Shown piece by piece: positions 1-7,418 of a stretch of 20,578 nucleotides of DNA. The DNA comes from CAYOEZ01 sp964402955 (lineage in GTDB: Bacteria; Chloroflexota; DTOL01; DAOUCN01), in the NCBI GenBank assembly GCA_964402955.1, contig CAYOEZ010000067.1, forward strand, positions 1-20,578, in the 5' to 3' direction. Position 1 is the stretch's first letter. Every line of letters starts with the position of its first letter. The position numbers and the translations under genes are program-made. A model generated the notes under the pieces. The model ran no database searches, was not told the origin of the DNA, and saw only the letters and a program-made list of their open reading frames with translations.

Positions 1-2068
1 CGTAGGCGCCGAGCCCCACTGCTCCGCCGATGGCGCCAGTGACTATCCACCAGGCGTGGCCAGAGGAGTCCACACGGGCTAGCGGATTGTTCCCGACGTA
101 AGTATAGCGATTCACGAGTTGTGAATCAAGCGGTACCGATCTTGACTGCCCGGCCGCACGCTGGCCGCTACTCCAACTCAACTGCTCCAACATCGGTGGC
201 TCAGCATACGAGACGACCAACGCTAGGGAGAGATCAGATCTGCCCCCCACTATAGGCATCACCGTGTCCGCTTGGATGAACACCCCAACGACCCCGTCGT
301 AATAGCGCGCCCCATAGTACATCAGATTTGTACTCGCGTCCGCCCTCTGGCCCGTGAATTGATAAGGCGTCGGTACTGTCCCGACTGTCGAGCGTACGGT
401 CCCATACGCGTAGTACTTCTCCTTGCTCGTCTGTGAGCCACCTGCCACCACGCCGCTCGTCGTCGCCGCTGTCCCGCCCAGATGGTCGCTGTGGATGAAG
501 ATGGGATCAGCAGCCGCGACGCGCATCGCCACCCGCTTGCCCGCAAACAGGTAGTACGTTGTCGCCTGATCCGGCGGGCCGAGTTGGATCTCGTAGGACT
601 GATTAACAAACAGCGTTGTCACGCCATTCACCACTTGCTTCACCCGGTTGCCATCGCCATCATAGGTGAAGACCGTCGTGTTAGCCCCCTGCGTGACCGT
701 GATCAAGCGGCCTTCGAAGTCATACGCCTGCACATAGGTGGTGCCCGTGATGATACGGCTTGTCATGTTGCCGTTGGCGTCGTAACGGAACAAGTTGTTG
801 CCGACCCGCGCCACGGCATGCGGGTGCAGCGTGTCGGTGTAGGTGTAGCTTCCTCCCAGCGGCCCGCTGCCAAAGCGCCCGGCGAAGTCGTAGCTGTAGG
901 TCTGCGCGTACGCGCCAGTCACGCTGGTCAGCCGGTTCAGGCTATCGTAGCCAAAGGTCTCGGTATACGGTGTGCTCACACTATCGGTGATGACCAGCAC
1001 ATTGCCGGCATTGTCATATTTGTAGGATAGGCTCAACACAAGGTTCGGCGCTGTTGGCGTCACCACCTGCATCGCTTGCAGGCGGAAACGGTTGGCGTCG
1101 TAGCTGTAGCTGGCCGTGGCCTTGTTGCCGAACTGCATCTGCAAGGGCTGCCCCACAGCGTTGTAGGCGGTGCTAGTGATGTACTTCGTCGCCCACAGTG
1201 AACCGGTCAGGCTGTCGGGCAACGCCTGTGCGGTATAGCCGGTTGTGACCGTTTCCCCGGACGGTACCTGCACCGTCGCTTGCCGGTTCATGGCATCGTA
1301 GGTGTAGTAGGTGTAGTACGACGCGCCCCCGATGGTCTTGCCTTCGGTTGTGACCCGTCCACGCGTGTCGTAATACCACTGCGTGCTACCGCTGGCGTCG
1401 GTCATGGATGTGCGCTGGCCCTTGTAGCCGTTGCCGTAGGGCTCGTCGTAGCCATAGGTGGTTGTGGCGCCGCCGGCTGTCTTGCTGGTGACACGGTTGT
1501 TGCCATCGTAGGCAAACACCACATTCTGATTGAGGGCGTTGGTCTGGGTGATCAGGTTGCCCGCCCGGTCATACTGGTAAGCCCACGCGCCCATGTCGGC
1601 GTCCGTCATCCCCACCTTGCGCCCGCCCCGGTCATAAATCATGGTCGAGGTGATGTTATTGCTGGCAGTGCCATCCGTGTTCACCACTTGCAACAGGCTG
1701 CCCAGAATGTCATAGGTATAGTTTGTCTTGCCATAGAAGGTGGGCGACCAACTGGGGCTCGCATAGGTGTTGGTCGTGTCAGTAATGGCGATGGTGCGCC
1801 CATAGGCGTCCTTCTCCGTGATCTTCTCGTGCCGGTTCTCGTCCACCACTGCCGTCTTCCAGTCCTGGTAGGCCATTGTGACCGTCGTGCTGTCTGTATT
1901 CGTCACCGTCGTTGTGCGTCCCAGCGCGTCGTAGCCATACTGCGTGGCGGGCTGGGTCTGCGGCAGCTTGTATGGTGTGCCGTTGGCCTGCGCCAGGGTC
2001 ATGGCGTAGGGCACGCTCGCGCTCGCCTTCCAGCCCGACGCGGCGTAGGTGAAATCCTGGAACACCTC
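1..2068 (-). CDS. RHS repeats and RHS core, C-terminal part of the same protein (open to the left edge)
   Basis: I read every codon from 2068 to 2: the frame continues that of the upstream SpvB/RHS gene with no further stop, giving 689 codons before the left edge. It starts EVFQDFTYAASGW directly after the TAA, so no bases are missing. It carries many YD repeats (YDRGGRKVGMTD, YDAMNRQATVQV, YDSLNRLTSVTG, YDANGNMTSR, YDGDGNRVKQVV). These are followed by the RHS core: a DHLGGTAATT motif, YQFTGQRAD, LMYYGARYYDG and NRYTYVGNNPLARVDSSGH. The core ends near base 40. What follows (WWIVTGAIGGAVGLGAY) is the start of the variable C-terminal region. If the TAA is real and not read through, this part could be made only by reinitiation. 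The first ATG is at 2002 and has no clear ribosome-binding site, although AAGAGGTG lies just after the stop. It may therefore be a pseudogene segment. Confidence 0.75.
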
Positions 2069-2071
2069 TTA
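2069..2071 (-). other. Single in-frame TAA splitting the RHS gene
   Basis: The plus strand reads TTA at 2069-2071, which is TAA in the RHS frame. Upstream coding ends AEFDAS and downstream coding resumes EVFQDF in the same phase, so this is a point nonsense codon and not an indel. A CAA (Gln) to TAA transition is the simplest origin. There is no homopolymer at the site. Confidence 0.9.
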
Positions 2072-5000
2072 ACTGGCGTCAAACTCGGCCTGCGTCTGCG
2101 CCACCTGCCCCAGGCCGTTGTAGAGTGAGCGGCTGTAGAGCGTCCCCGACTGGCCGGCTGTCTCGCGCTTATCGACGCGCACGGCGTAGGGAGCGCTGGC
2201 CTGCACGTCGTCCACCCGTACCGTGCTCCCCGCCGATCCGCTCACCAAAACCTGCACGGTGAACTGGTTAGGCGCCGGCGACGCTGTTGTGGTGATGATG
2301 CCGCGCACCCATTCCCATTGGCCGGTCGCCGCGGTCGTCCCAACAACGAATGTCGACTGCCCGTCGTAAACGCGCAGCGATGCCGCTGCTGCTGTGGAGG
2401 GCCGGTAGATCTTGGCGCTGACGACGTAGCTCTTACCTGCCTGGGGCGTGGTCTGCGATGTATGGGCCACAACCACATCGCTGCTATCCGTCTTGGTGAT
2501 CGCCAGGCTGTAGGCGCCGATCAGCGGGGTGTCTGTCTGGAAGAGCACCGTGGCGCTGCCCGCGACCAGAGACCAGTCGCCCACGCCCTCCATGTTGCCG
2601 TTACGTATGAAAGGCGACGGCGTGCTGCTGTAGCCGTAGACGGTGCTGGCGTAGCTCGACGAGTCGCCCGGCTCGATCACCTTGTACAGGCGCTTGAAGC
2701 CGTCATACTCGAACGCGGTGACGTTGCCGTTGGCGTCATACACCGTCGTTGGCTTGCCGCTGGTCGCATCCACGACCTGTGTCTGCGTCAGCCCCACGGC
2801 GTTGGTGATCACCACCGGGAACGCGTGATAGGTGCTGTCAAAGCCGGTACGGCTCACGTTGCCCAGGGCATCCGTGATCACCGTTTGGTTGCCCCACTGG
2901 TCATACTGGTAGCGAGTGTAGGCTGAGGTCTGATTGACGCCCACCGGGCCGGCGACCCAGGTGCGTACCTGCACCAGGTCACCCTTGGTGGGCGCGACAG
3001 CAGACGGGCAGTCCGTAGCCGTGTCGGCGTCATAGCAGAAGCGCTGATGCGACGCCATCTGCGCAGTGAGTGCGACCGTACCGGTGTAGACAGCTTCGTC
3101 GCGCGGCCGGTTGACGATCCAGTCGGTAGTGTTGTAGGTATAGGCGCGGGCGGTCAGCTTCTCATCGCCCGAGACCGAGGCGTCGCCCTGGTTGTATTCA
3201 CCGGTCACGTTGCCATAGGAATCCACAGTGTAGGTGACCACGGAGGATTTGGCCCCGATCGTGTTAGTCGTCGCACGCGTGTAGATAATGTTGACCGTTC
3301 CGGCGACGAGGGCGACATCGGTTGTCGTGGTCACGGGGGTGGTGAGGCTGGCGCCGCTGGTCGCCGACTGGTAGGCTTTGCCCTTGCGCGGGTCGGCCTT
3401 GTAGACGCCCGGCTTGGGATACTGGTAGAACCACTGCCTGACCGTCTTCTCCGTTTGCCCTGTGCCGTTGGGCGCGTAGGTGGCGACGTCCGCCCAGTCG
3501 TGGCCCAGGAACTCGTAGCCGTGGAACTGGTTACTGCCGTCAACCCAGGCCGCCTGACCCAGGGCAGTGCCGTAGGAAAACACCTCCTGGAAGAAGCCGC
3601 CCAGCCCGCCAAACCACATGCGCTTCTGCACGCGCAAGCGGGTCGATTGCAGGCTGCACGCGGATCCGTCACCGGAGCACGAGTAGAGCGTGGCGTCCCC
3701 ATCTTTGTGGTACGACGGCCAGATGCGCGCCGCGTAGCCGTACTCGACGCGCCCGCCCCAGCCGTTGTCCACCACCTGCAAGTAATCGCGCTTCCAGTTG
3801 CCGTCGCCGCCGTCGTTGCAGAAATTGATGCCGCCCGTGCAGCGGACGTAGGAGAGACGATATTGTGGCAGGCTGTCGCTGTTGTCGTCGTCGTACTGCG
3901 TGATGCTGGTCAGAAGCAGCCGTCCGGGGAAGCTGCCGCCGTAGACGCGATAGGCGTCGCCGTAGTCATAGCCGAAAACGTACTTGCGCACCTGCGTCTG
4001 CGTGGGAGTGATGAGGATGGCATCCAGCTTCCAGTCGCCGTACTGCCCGGCGCCGAAGGTGACGTTGTCGCTGCGGGTAGAGGTGATGAACCCCACGGCC
4101 GCCATGTTGGCTTCAGGGTATGTGATCGTCTTGGGGTAGACCCAGGCATGGTAGGTAACGCCGCTCTCGGTGTTGTCGACTGTGCTGTAGGTGTAGTTGA
4201 TGGTGTTGCCGTGCGTGTCGGTGATCGTGCTCACGACCCAACTGCTGACGACGTAGCGGGTGGTCCCGCTCTGGATGTAGCCGTAGGTCGTGCCCACCGC
4301 GAAGAGATGCTGCGTCCCGTCGGGCGTGGTGACCTTCCAACGGCAGTTGGGCGTCTGGTTGAGGCTCAGCACGCCACACTCCGAACCGCCGTCGTACTGC
4401 TCGATCTTGACGTAGCCGTCAGGGTCGGTCTTCCACTCGTTGTTGGCATAGACGAGCTTGTACGAGCCGCCCAGGTTGAGATAGAAGGTATCGTCGTTGC
4501 CGTACTCTTGCGTGCCGGAGATGTCGCGCGTCAGACTATAGAGCCCGTTCAGGTTCCATCCCAGGCCGGCCCAGTTCGCCTGTTTGTGATACCCACTCTG
4601 CCAATTCTGGTCAGAGTTGTAGGTATCATCGACACTGCCGCTGGAGTAGGAGAGGCTCAACGCGGGTTGTGACCCGCCGCGCCCCGGCGCAACATCGATG
4701 GGCAAGCTGAAGCTGGCCGCGCCGCTGAAGGGATCGACCGTCGCGCCCTGCACCGACGGGATGATTTTGTCCTCCGGTCCCCGACCGGCGCCGAAGTCGG
4801 TGAAGTGGTTGGTGCGGGCGGCGACGCCGCCGGCGCCGTCGGTCTCGCTGGCCATGGCCACCCAGCTATCGATCTCTGGGGCGTAGTAGTAGAAGGAAAG
4901 GTTACGCGCATTCCAGCCGGAAGAAGCGAGTTGGCGGGCGTCGATGCTCGTGCGTAGAGTCAGAAACCCGTCAAATGCCGTGATCACAGCGCCGTTCGTC

Positions 5001-5542
5001 GCATCCTCGGCAGTGAGGCGGAGCACGCCGGGCGCCAGGAAGCTGCGCGCCTGCTTTGGATCCAGTTCCGCTGCCGTGTAGCGGAAGCGAGTGGCAACCT
5101 TCACCGCGCCCGCAGGAACCTCGATCGTGACCCTGCCATCCAACGAGCGTAGCGCCCCGCCTGACGGGCCAATGACGGCGCTATCAGCCGTGGTTATGGG
5201 CGTCGCAACTGGAGTTGGCTTCGGATCGACCGCCAGTGGCCCAGATGCAGCAGCGTCGGCCCGCAGCACCGGTACTGGCGTGAGCAGAAAAGGAAAGTCA
5301 TCATGAACGATGGCGGAGTCGCCGGCTGTGGGCTCGGGCTGTGCCGCATCGGACATGGCGGTGCGCTCCAGAGCGGCTGAGGCTCCGGTCACACTCGACG
5401 ACGTCGTTATAGGGACATCCGCACGGGGTGCGGGCTGGACTGTGGAAGCTGTAGACAGCGGGGCGGAAAATGTTGCCAGAACGAGGGAGAGAACCGTCAG
5501 CACGTGGAGCAAACGCACGAACCTGATTCGACTTCGCTTCAT
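2069..5542 (-). CDS. Secreted SpvB/RHS-repeat protein, N-terminal part ending at an in-frame TAA
   Basis: Large secreted protein, 1157 residues up to a TAA. I chose the ATG at 5542: it follows GAGGAAAG at close spacing and opens directly into a signal peptide (MKRSRIRF, then a hydrophobic stretch to about residue 32). The frame extends upstream to a GTG at 5728, but that stretch has no signal-like start. Domains in order: a Thr/Pro-rich linker; a ZU5-like segment from about 124 (GPSGGALRS, VTIEVPAGAV) to about 250; an SpvB/TcdB-type N-terminal domain at about 262-345 (SLPIDVAPGRGG, ALSLSYSSG, GLGWNL); a long beta-rich stretch; RHS/YD repeats from about 770 (YDQWGNQT, YDANGNVTAFEYDGFKRL); a carbohydrate-binding-like beta-sandwich insertion at about 976-1118; then RHS again. 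RHS repeats form a hollow beta cocoon that in characterised members encloses a C-terminal toxin. Its natural continuation lies beyond the TAA. A surface or secreted polymorphic-toxin-like or adhesive role is inferred. Confidence 0.85.
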   Translation of the reverse strand: MKRSRIRFVRLLHVLTVLSLVLATFSAPLSTASTVQPAPRADVPITTSSSVTGASAALERTAMSDAAQPEPTAGDSAIVHDDFPFLLTPVPVLRADAAASGPLAVDPKPTPVATPITTADSAVIGPSGGALRSLDGRVTIEVPAGAVKVATRFRYTAAELDPKQARSFLAPGVLRLTAEDATNGAVITAFDGFLTLRTSIDARQLASSGWNARNLSFYYYAPEIDSWVAMASETDGAGGVAARTNHFTDFGAGRGPEDKIIPSVQGATVDPFSGAASFSLPIDVAPGRGGSQPALSLSYSSGSVDDTYNSDQNWQSGYHKQANWAGLGWNLNGLYSLTRDISGTQEYGNDDTFYLNLGGSYKLVYANNEWKTDPDGYVKIEQYDGGSECGVLSLNQTPNCRWKVTTPDGTQHLFAVGTTYGYIQSGTTRYVVSSWVVSTITDTHGNTINYTYSTVDNTESGVTYHAWVYPKTITYPEANMAAVGFITSTRSDNVTFGAGQYGDWKLDAILITPTQTQVRKYVFGYDYGDAYRVYGGSFPGRLLLTSITQYDDDNSDSLPQYRLSYVRCTGGINFCNDGGDGNWKRDYLQVVDNGWGGRVEYGYAARIWPSYHKDGDATLYSCSGDGSACSLQSTRLRVQKRMWFGGLGGFFQEVFSYGTALGQAAWVDGSNQFHGYEFLGHDWADVATYAPNGTGQTEKTVRQWFYQYPKPGVYKADPRKGKAYQSATSGASLTTPVTTTTDVALVAGTVNIIYTRATTNTIGAKSSVVTYTVDSYGNVTGEYNQGDASVSGDEKLTARAYTYNTTDWIVNRPRDEAVYTGTVALTAQMASHQRFCYDADTATDCPSAVAPTKGDLVQVRTWVAGPVGVNQTSAYTRYQYDQWGNQTVITDALGNVSRTGFDSTYHAFPVVITNAVGLTQTQVVDATSGKPTTVYDANGNVTAFEYDGFKRLYKVIEPGDSSSYASTVYGYSSTPSPFIRNGNMEGVGDWSLVAGSATVLFQTDTPLIGAYSLAITKTDSSDVVVAHTSQTTPQAGKSYVVSAKIYRPSTAAAASLRVYDGQSTFVVGTTAATGQWEWVRGIITTTASPAPNQFTVQVLVSGSAGSTVRVDDVQASAPYAVRVDKRETAGQSGTLYSRSLYNGLGQVAQTQAEFDAS

Positions 5543-5905
5543 CGCTTTCCTCAATAAGGACATTTGTGCACACCGGTGCGCGATATGTAGCCGAAGAACT
5601 GGCGCGAGAAGATCACTGGCGAGCGGCAGAGCATCGTACCTGATATGGAACCAATCACCGTGAAAGTGGCAACTAGCGCGCTTGCCTGATGGCGCTGAGG
5701 GTTGGAGTAGCTGGAACTGGATATCCACATGAAAGAAGAGCGCGCTTCTCTCCTTACACTACTCTAACGCAGAATGCTCTGCGGTAGATACGGGATTAAT
5801 TGTGGAATTGTAGAACTGTCGCCAGTTGGTGCAAATACTCGTCTGTCACGGGGCGGATTAGGCATTGTGTGATGTGGTATACTATCAGAGGGTGGTAGAG
5901 GTGTT
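5543..5905. other. Intergenic leader between the RHS gene and tRNA-Pro
   Basis: No convincing gene lies in this 363-base stretch. The RHS frame stays open to 5728 on the minus strand, but the better start is 5542. Contents seen: a possible minus-strand promoter at 5807-5834, and a small CGCAGA/TCTGCG hairpin near 5769-5784. No U-tailed terminator is visible downstream of the tRNA. Confidence 0.5.
5807..5834 (-). promoter_or_regulatory. Possible promoter of the RHS gene
   Basis: On the minus strand TTGCAC (5834-5829) is followed by a 16-nt spacer and TACAAT (5812-5807). This would start transcription about 255 nt upstream of the RHS start codon, a long leader. The assignment rests on matches to the -35/-10 consensus only. 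Confidence 0.3.
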
Positions 5906-5982
5906 TGGTCGGGGCGGATGGACTCGAACCATCGGCCTCAGCGTCCCGAACGCTGCGCGCTACCAGGCTGCGCTACGCCCCG
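5906..5982 (-). tRNA. tRNA-Pro (anticodon CGG)
   Basis: A 77-nt tRNA read on the minus strand. The acceptor stem CGGGGCG/CGCCCCG pairs fully. The anticodon stem CAGCG/CGCTG encloses the loop TTCGGGA, which gives anticodon CGG. The T stem GATGG/CCATC encloses TTCGAGT. The discriminator base is A, and the CCA end is encoded in the DNA at 5908-5906. It decodes CCG proline codons. The 3' end faces the RHS gene. A near-consensus promoter lies immediately upstream. Confidence 0.97.
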
Positions 5983-5990
5983 ACAACCGC

Positions 5991-6019
5991 ATTATAGCGT
6001 ATTGCGCAGTTTTATGCAA
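5991..6019 (-). promoter_or_regulatory. Promoter of tRNA-Pro
   Basis: On the minus strand TTGCAT (6019-6014), a 17-nt spacer and a perfect TATAAT (5996-5991) stand in sigma-70-like arrangement. The predicted transcription start falls within a few bases of the mature tRNA 5' end at 5982. Confidence 0.8.
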
Positions 6020-6094
6020 GGGCATTTCCGGCATTTGGCGCACAGATTGCCGCGGTTAGTACGACGACCGTACTTTCACCAGAGCCAACGTGAT

Positions 6095-6167
6095 TCACCG
6101 CTGAGGTCGCAGAGACCGCGGAGAAGTACACATGAATCTCTGCGAGCTCTGCGCACTTCCGCGGTGA
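6095..6167. repeat. Imperfect palindromic repeat of the GCAGAGA type, copy 1
   Basis: A 73-bp imperfect palindrome bounded by TCACCGC (6095-6101) and GCGGTGA (6161-6167). The arms contain CGCAGAGACCGCGGAG on one side and CTCTGCGAGCTCTGCG with TTCCGCGG on the other. It sits just upstream of the epimerase gene. The motif resembles that of the second palindrome at 7227-7318 beyond the same gene. It has no coding content. Confidence 0.6.
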
Positions 6168-6216
6168 CATCGATTTCGTCTATGGGAACTCCGGGAGTAG
6201 CAAGAGGAGGCATGCT

Positions 6217-7170
6217 ATGCGCGTTGTTGTCATTGGCGGCACAGGGCACGTGGGCACCTATTTGGTTCCTCGCCTGGTGCAGGCCGGTCATGAGGTGATC
6301 GTGCTCAGCCGCAGCCAGCGCCAGCCCTACCAGTCACATGCGGCCTGGCAGCAGGTGCAGCAGATTACCATTGACCGCACAGCCGAGGAAGCTGCCGCGC
6401 GCTTCGGCGCGCGCGTCAGCGCGTTACACCCCGACATCGTCATCGACATGATCTGCTTCACCCTGGCCAGCGCACAGCACCTGGTCGAGGCCCTGCGCGG
6501 CGATGTGCAGCACTACCTCTTCTGTGGGTCAATCTGGGTACATGGCCCCAGCGTGGAGCCGCCCACGACCGAGGAGCAACCCCGCACGCCCTTCGGCGAG
6601 TATGGCATGCAGAAGGCGGCGATCGAGAGCTACCTGCTCGATGAAGCGCGCCGCCATGCCTTTCCTGCCACCTGCGTTCACCCCGGCCACATTGTCGGCC
6701 CCGGATGGGCGCCGCTCAACCCGCAGGGCAATTTCAACACACAGGTCTTCGCAAAGCTGGCTCACGGCGACGAGTTGGCCCTGCCCAACCTGGGGATGGA
6801 AACTGTTCACCACGTTCATGCCGATGATGTCGCCCAGGTGTTCATGCAAGCTATCGCCAATCACAGCGCCGCCGTGGGCGAGAGTTTCCACGCCGTGTCA
6901 GCAGCGGCGCTCACCCTGCGCGGTTACGCCGAGGCAGTTGCAGTGTGGTTCGGCAAAGAGGCGCGCCTGCGCTACCTGCCCTGGGATGAATGGCGCACGA
7001 GCGTCTCGGAGCAGGACGCGCGTTCAACATGGGATCACATTGCCCATAGCCCCAATTGCAGCATTGCCAAAGCGCAGCGCCTGCTCGATTATCGGCCGCG
7101 CTACCGCTCGCTCCAGGCAGTCTACGAGAGTGTGCAATGGCTGATCGAGCACAACATCATCGCCATCTGA
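6217..7170 (+). CDS. NAD(P)-dependent epimerase/dehydratase, extended SDR family
   Basis: A 317-residue protein, probably a cytosolic oxidoreductase acting on a nucleotide sugar or similar substrate; the substrate cannot be read from the sequence. The N-terminal Rossmann motif is MRVVVIGGTGHVGTYLV (Gly-rich loop at 7-13), and arginine-containing LSRS follows the second strand, compatible with NADP. The catalytic SDR pair is Y129 and K133 in EYGMQKAAIES, with a serine at 105 (LFCGSIW) ahead of it. A family-typical HPGHIVGPGWAPL follows the active site. The start is well supported: AGGAGG at 6205-6210 lies 6 nt upstream of the ATG. The gene stands alone on the plus strand between two palindromic repeats and converges on the PDZ gene. 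Length fits the 300-350 residues usual for extended SDRs. Confidence 0.88.
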   Translation: MRVVVIGGTGHVGTYLVPRLVQAGHEVIVLSRSQRQPYQSHAAWQQVQQITIDRTAEEAAARFGARVSALHPDIVIDMICFTLASAQHLVEALRGDVQHYLFCGSIWVHGPSVEPPTTEEQPRTPFGEYGMQKAAIESYLLDEARRHAFPATCVHPGHIVGPGWAPLNPQGNFNTQVFAKLAHGDELALPNLGMETVHHVHADDVAQVFMQAIANHSAAVGESFHAVSAAALTLRGYAEAVAVWFGKEARLRYLPWDEWRTSVSEQDARSTWDHIAHSPNCSIAKAQRLLDYRPRYRSLQAVYESVQWLIEHNIIAI

Positions 7171-7190
7171 GCATACGGCGCAGAGGAAAA

Positions 7191-7356
7191 ACTACTACCG
7201 TACATCAGTCAGGACGGCCTTTTTTAGCGCAGAGACGCAGAGAACACAGAGGAAAACAAAGGGGAAAACTCCGTGTTCTCTGCGAAGCTCACCCCGCTCT
7301 ACCGGGTGTCTCTGCGGTCGATTCACGCCCTCGCGGGGAAAAAGTACAGTAGTAGT
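7191..7356. mobile_element. Possible MITE-like element with 13-bp terminal inverted repeats
   Basis: The left end ACTACTACCGTAC (7191-7203) and the right end GTACAGTAGTAGT (7344-7356) are inverted repeats matching at 12 of 13 positions. They enclose the nested palindrome at 7227-7318. No coding sequence is inside, and no clear target-site duplication is visible; the flanks are A-rich on both sides. The call as a mobile element is inference from the structure. Confidence 0.35.
7227..7318. repeat. Nested palindromic repeat of the GCAGAGA type, copy 2
   Basis: Two perfect inverted pairs are nested here. CGCAGAGAACAC (7236-7247) pairs with GTGTTCTCTGCG (7273-7284). GCAGAGAC (7229-7236) pairs with GTCTCTGC (7308-7315). 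Its minus-strand translation gives a FLCVLCVSALKK peptide that is a familiar artefact of this repeat type, so no gene is called. Confidence 0.7.
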
Positions 7357-7358
7357 AA

Positions 7359-7390
7359 AAAGAGCGTCCCGAATCGTCGGGACGCTCTTT
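7359..7390 (-). terminator. Intrinsic terminator of the PDZ gene / end of the minus-strand operon
   Basis: A perfect 14-bp stem, AAAGAGCGTCCCGA (7359-7372) against TCGGGACGCTCTTT (7377-7390), has a 4-nt loop. On the minus strand the stem ends in five U residues (CTCTTTTTAC), a classical terminator 28 nt after the PDZ stop codon. On the plus strand there is a shorter U run, so it may also serve the convergent epimerase gene. Confidence 0.85.
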
Positions 7391-7418
7391 GCCATTCACA
7401 AAACCTGCTGCGACCTTG

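Noticed and set aside
1280..2128. Plus-strand open frame of 282 codons opposite the RHS C-terminal part
   Set aside because: It is antisense to YD repeats that read perfectly on the minus strand, and its composition is typical of a shadow frame.
3047..4672. Long plus-strand open frame (541 codons) opposite the RHS gene
   Set aside because: It lies wholly antisense to clear SpvB/RHS coding sequence, is low in complexity (Val/Gly/Ala/Arg), has no recognisable motif, and results from GC-rich codon structure on the other strand.
5906..5982. tRNA-Pro as an attachment site for an island carrying the RHS gene
   Set aside because: The tRNA 3' end does face the RHS gene, but I found no second copy of the tRNA 3' sequence and no integrase in the window.
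5865..6298. Small open frames overlapping the tRNA-Pro region
   Set aside because: They run across a complete tRNA gene and its promoter; frames reading GGWTRTIGLSVP or MDSNHRPQRP are a common artefact of antisense tRNA.
7195..7395. Minus-strand frame encoding a FLCVLCVSALKK peptide
   Set aside because: This peptide arises from translating the GCAGAGACGCAGAG-type repeat and is a known sort of spurious annotation.
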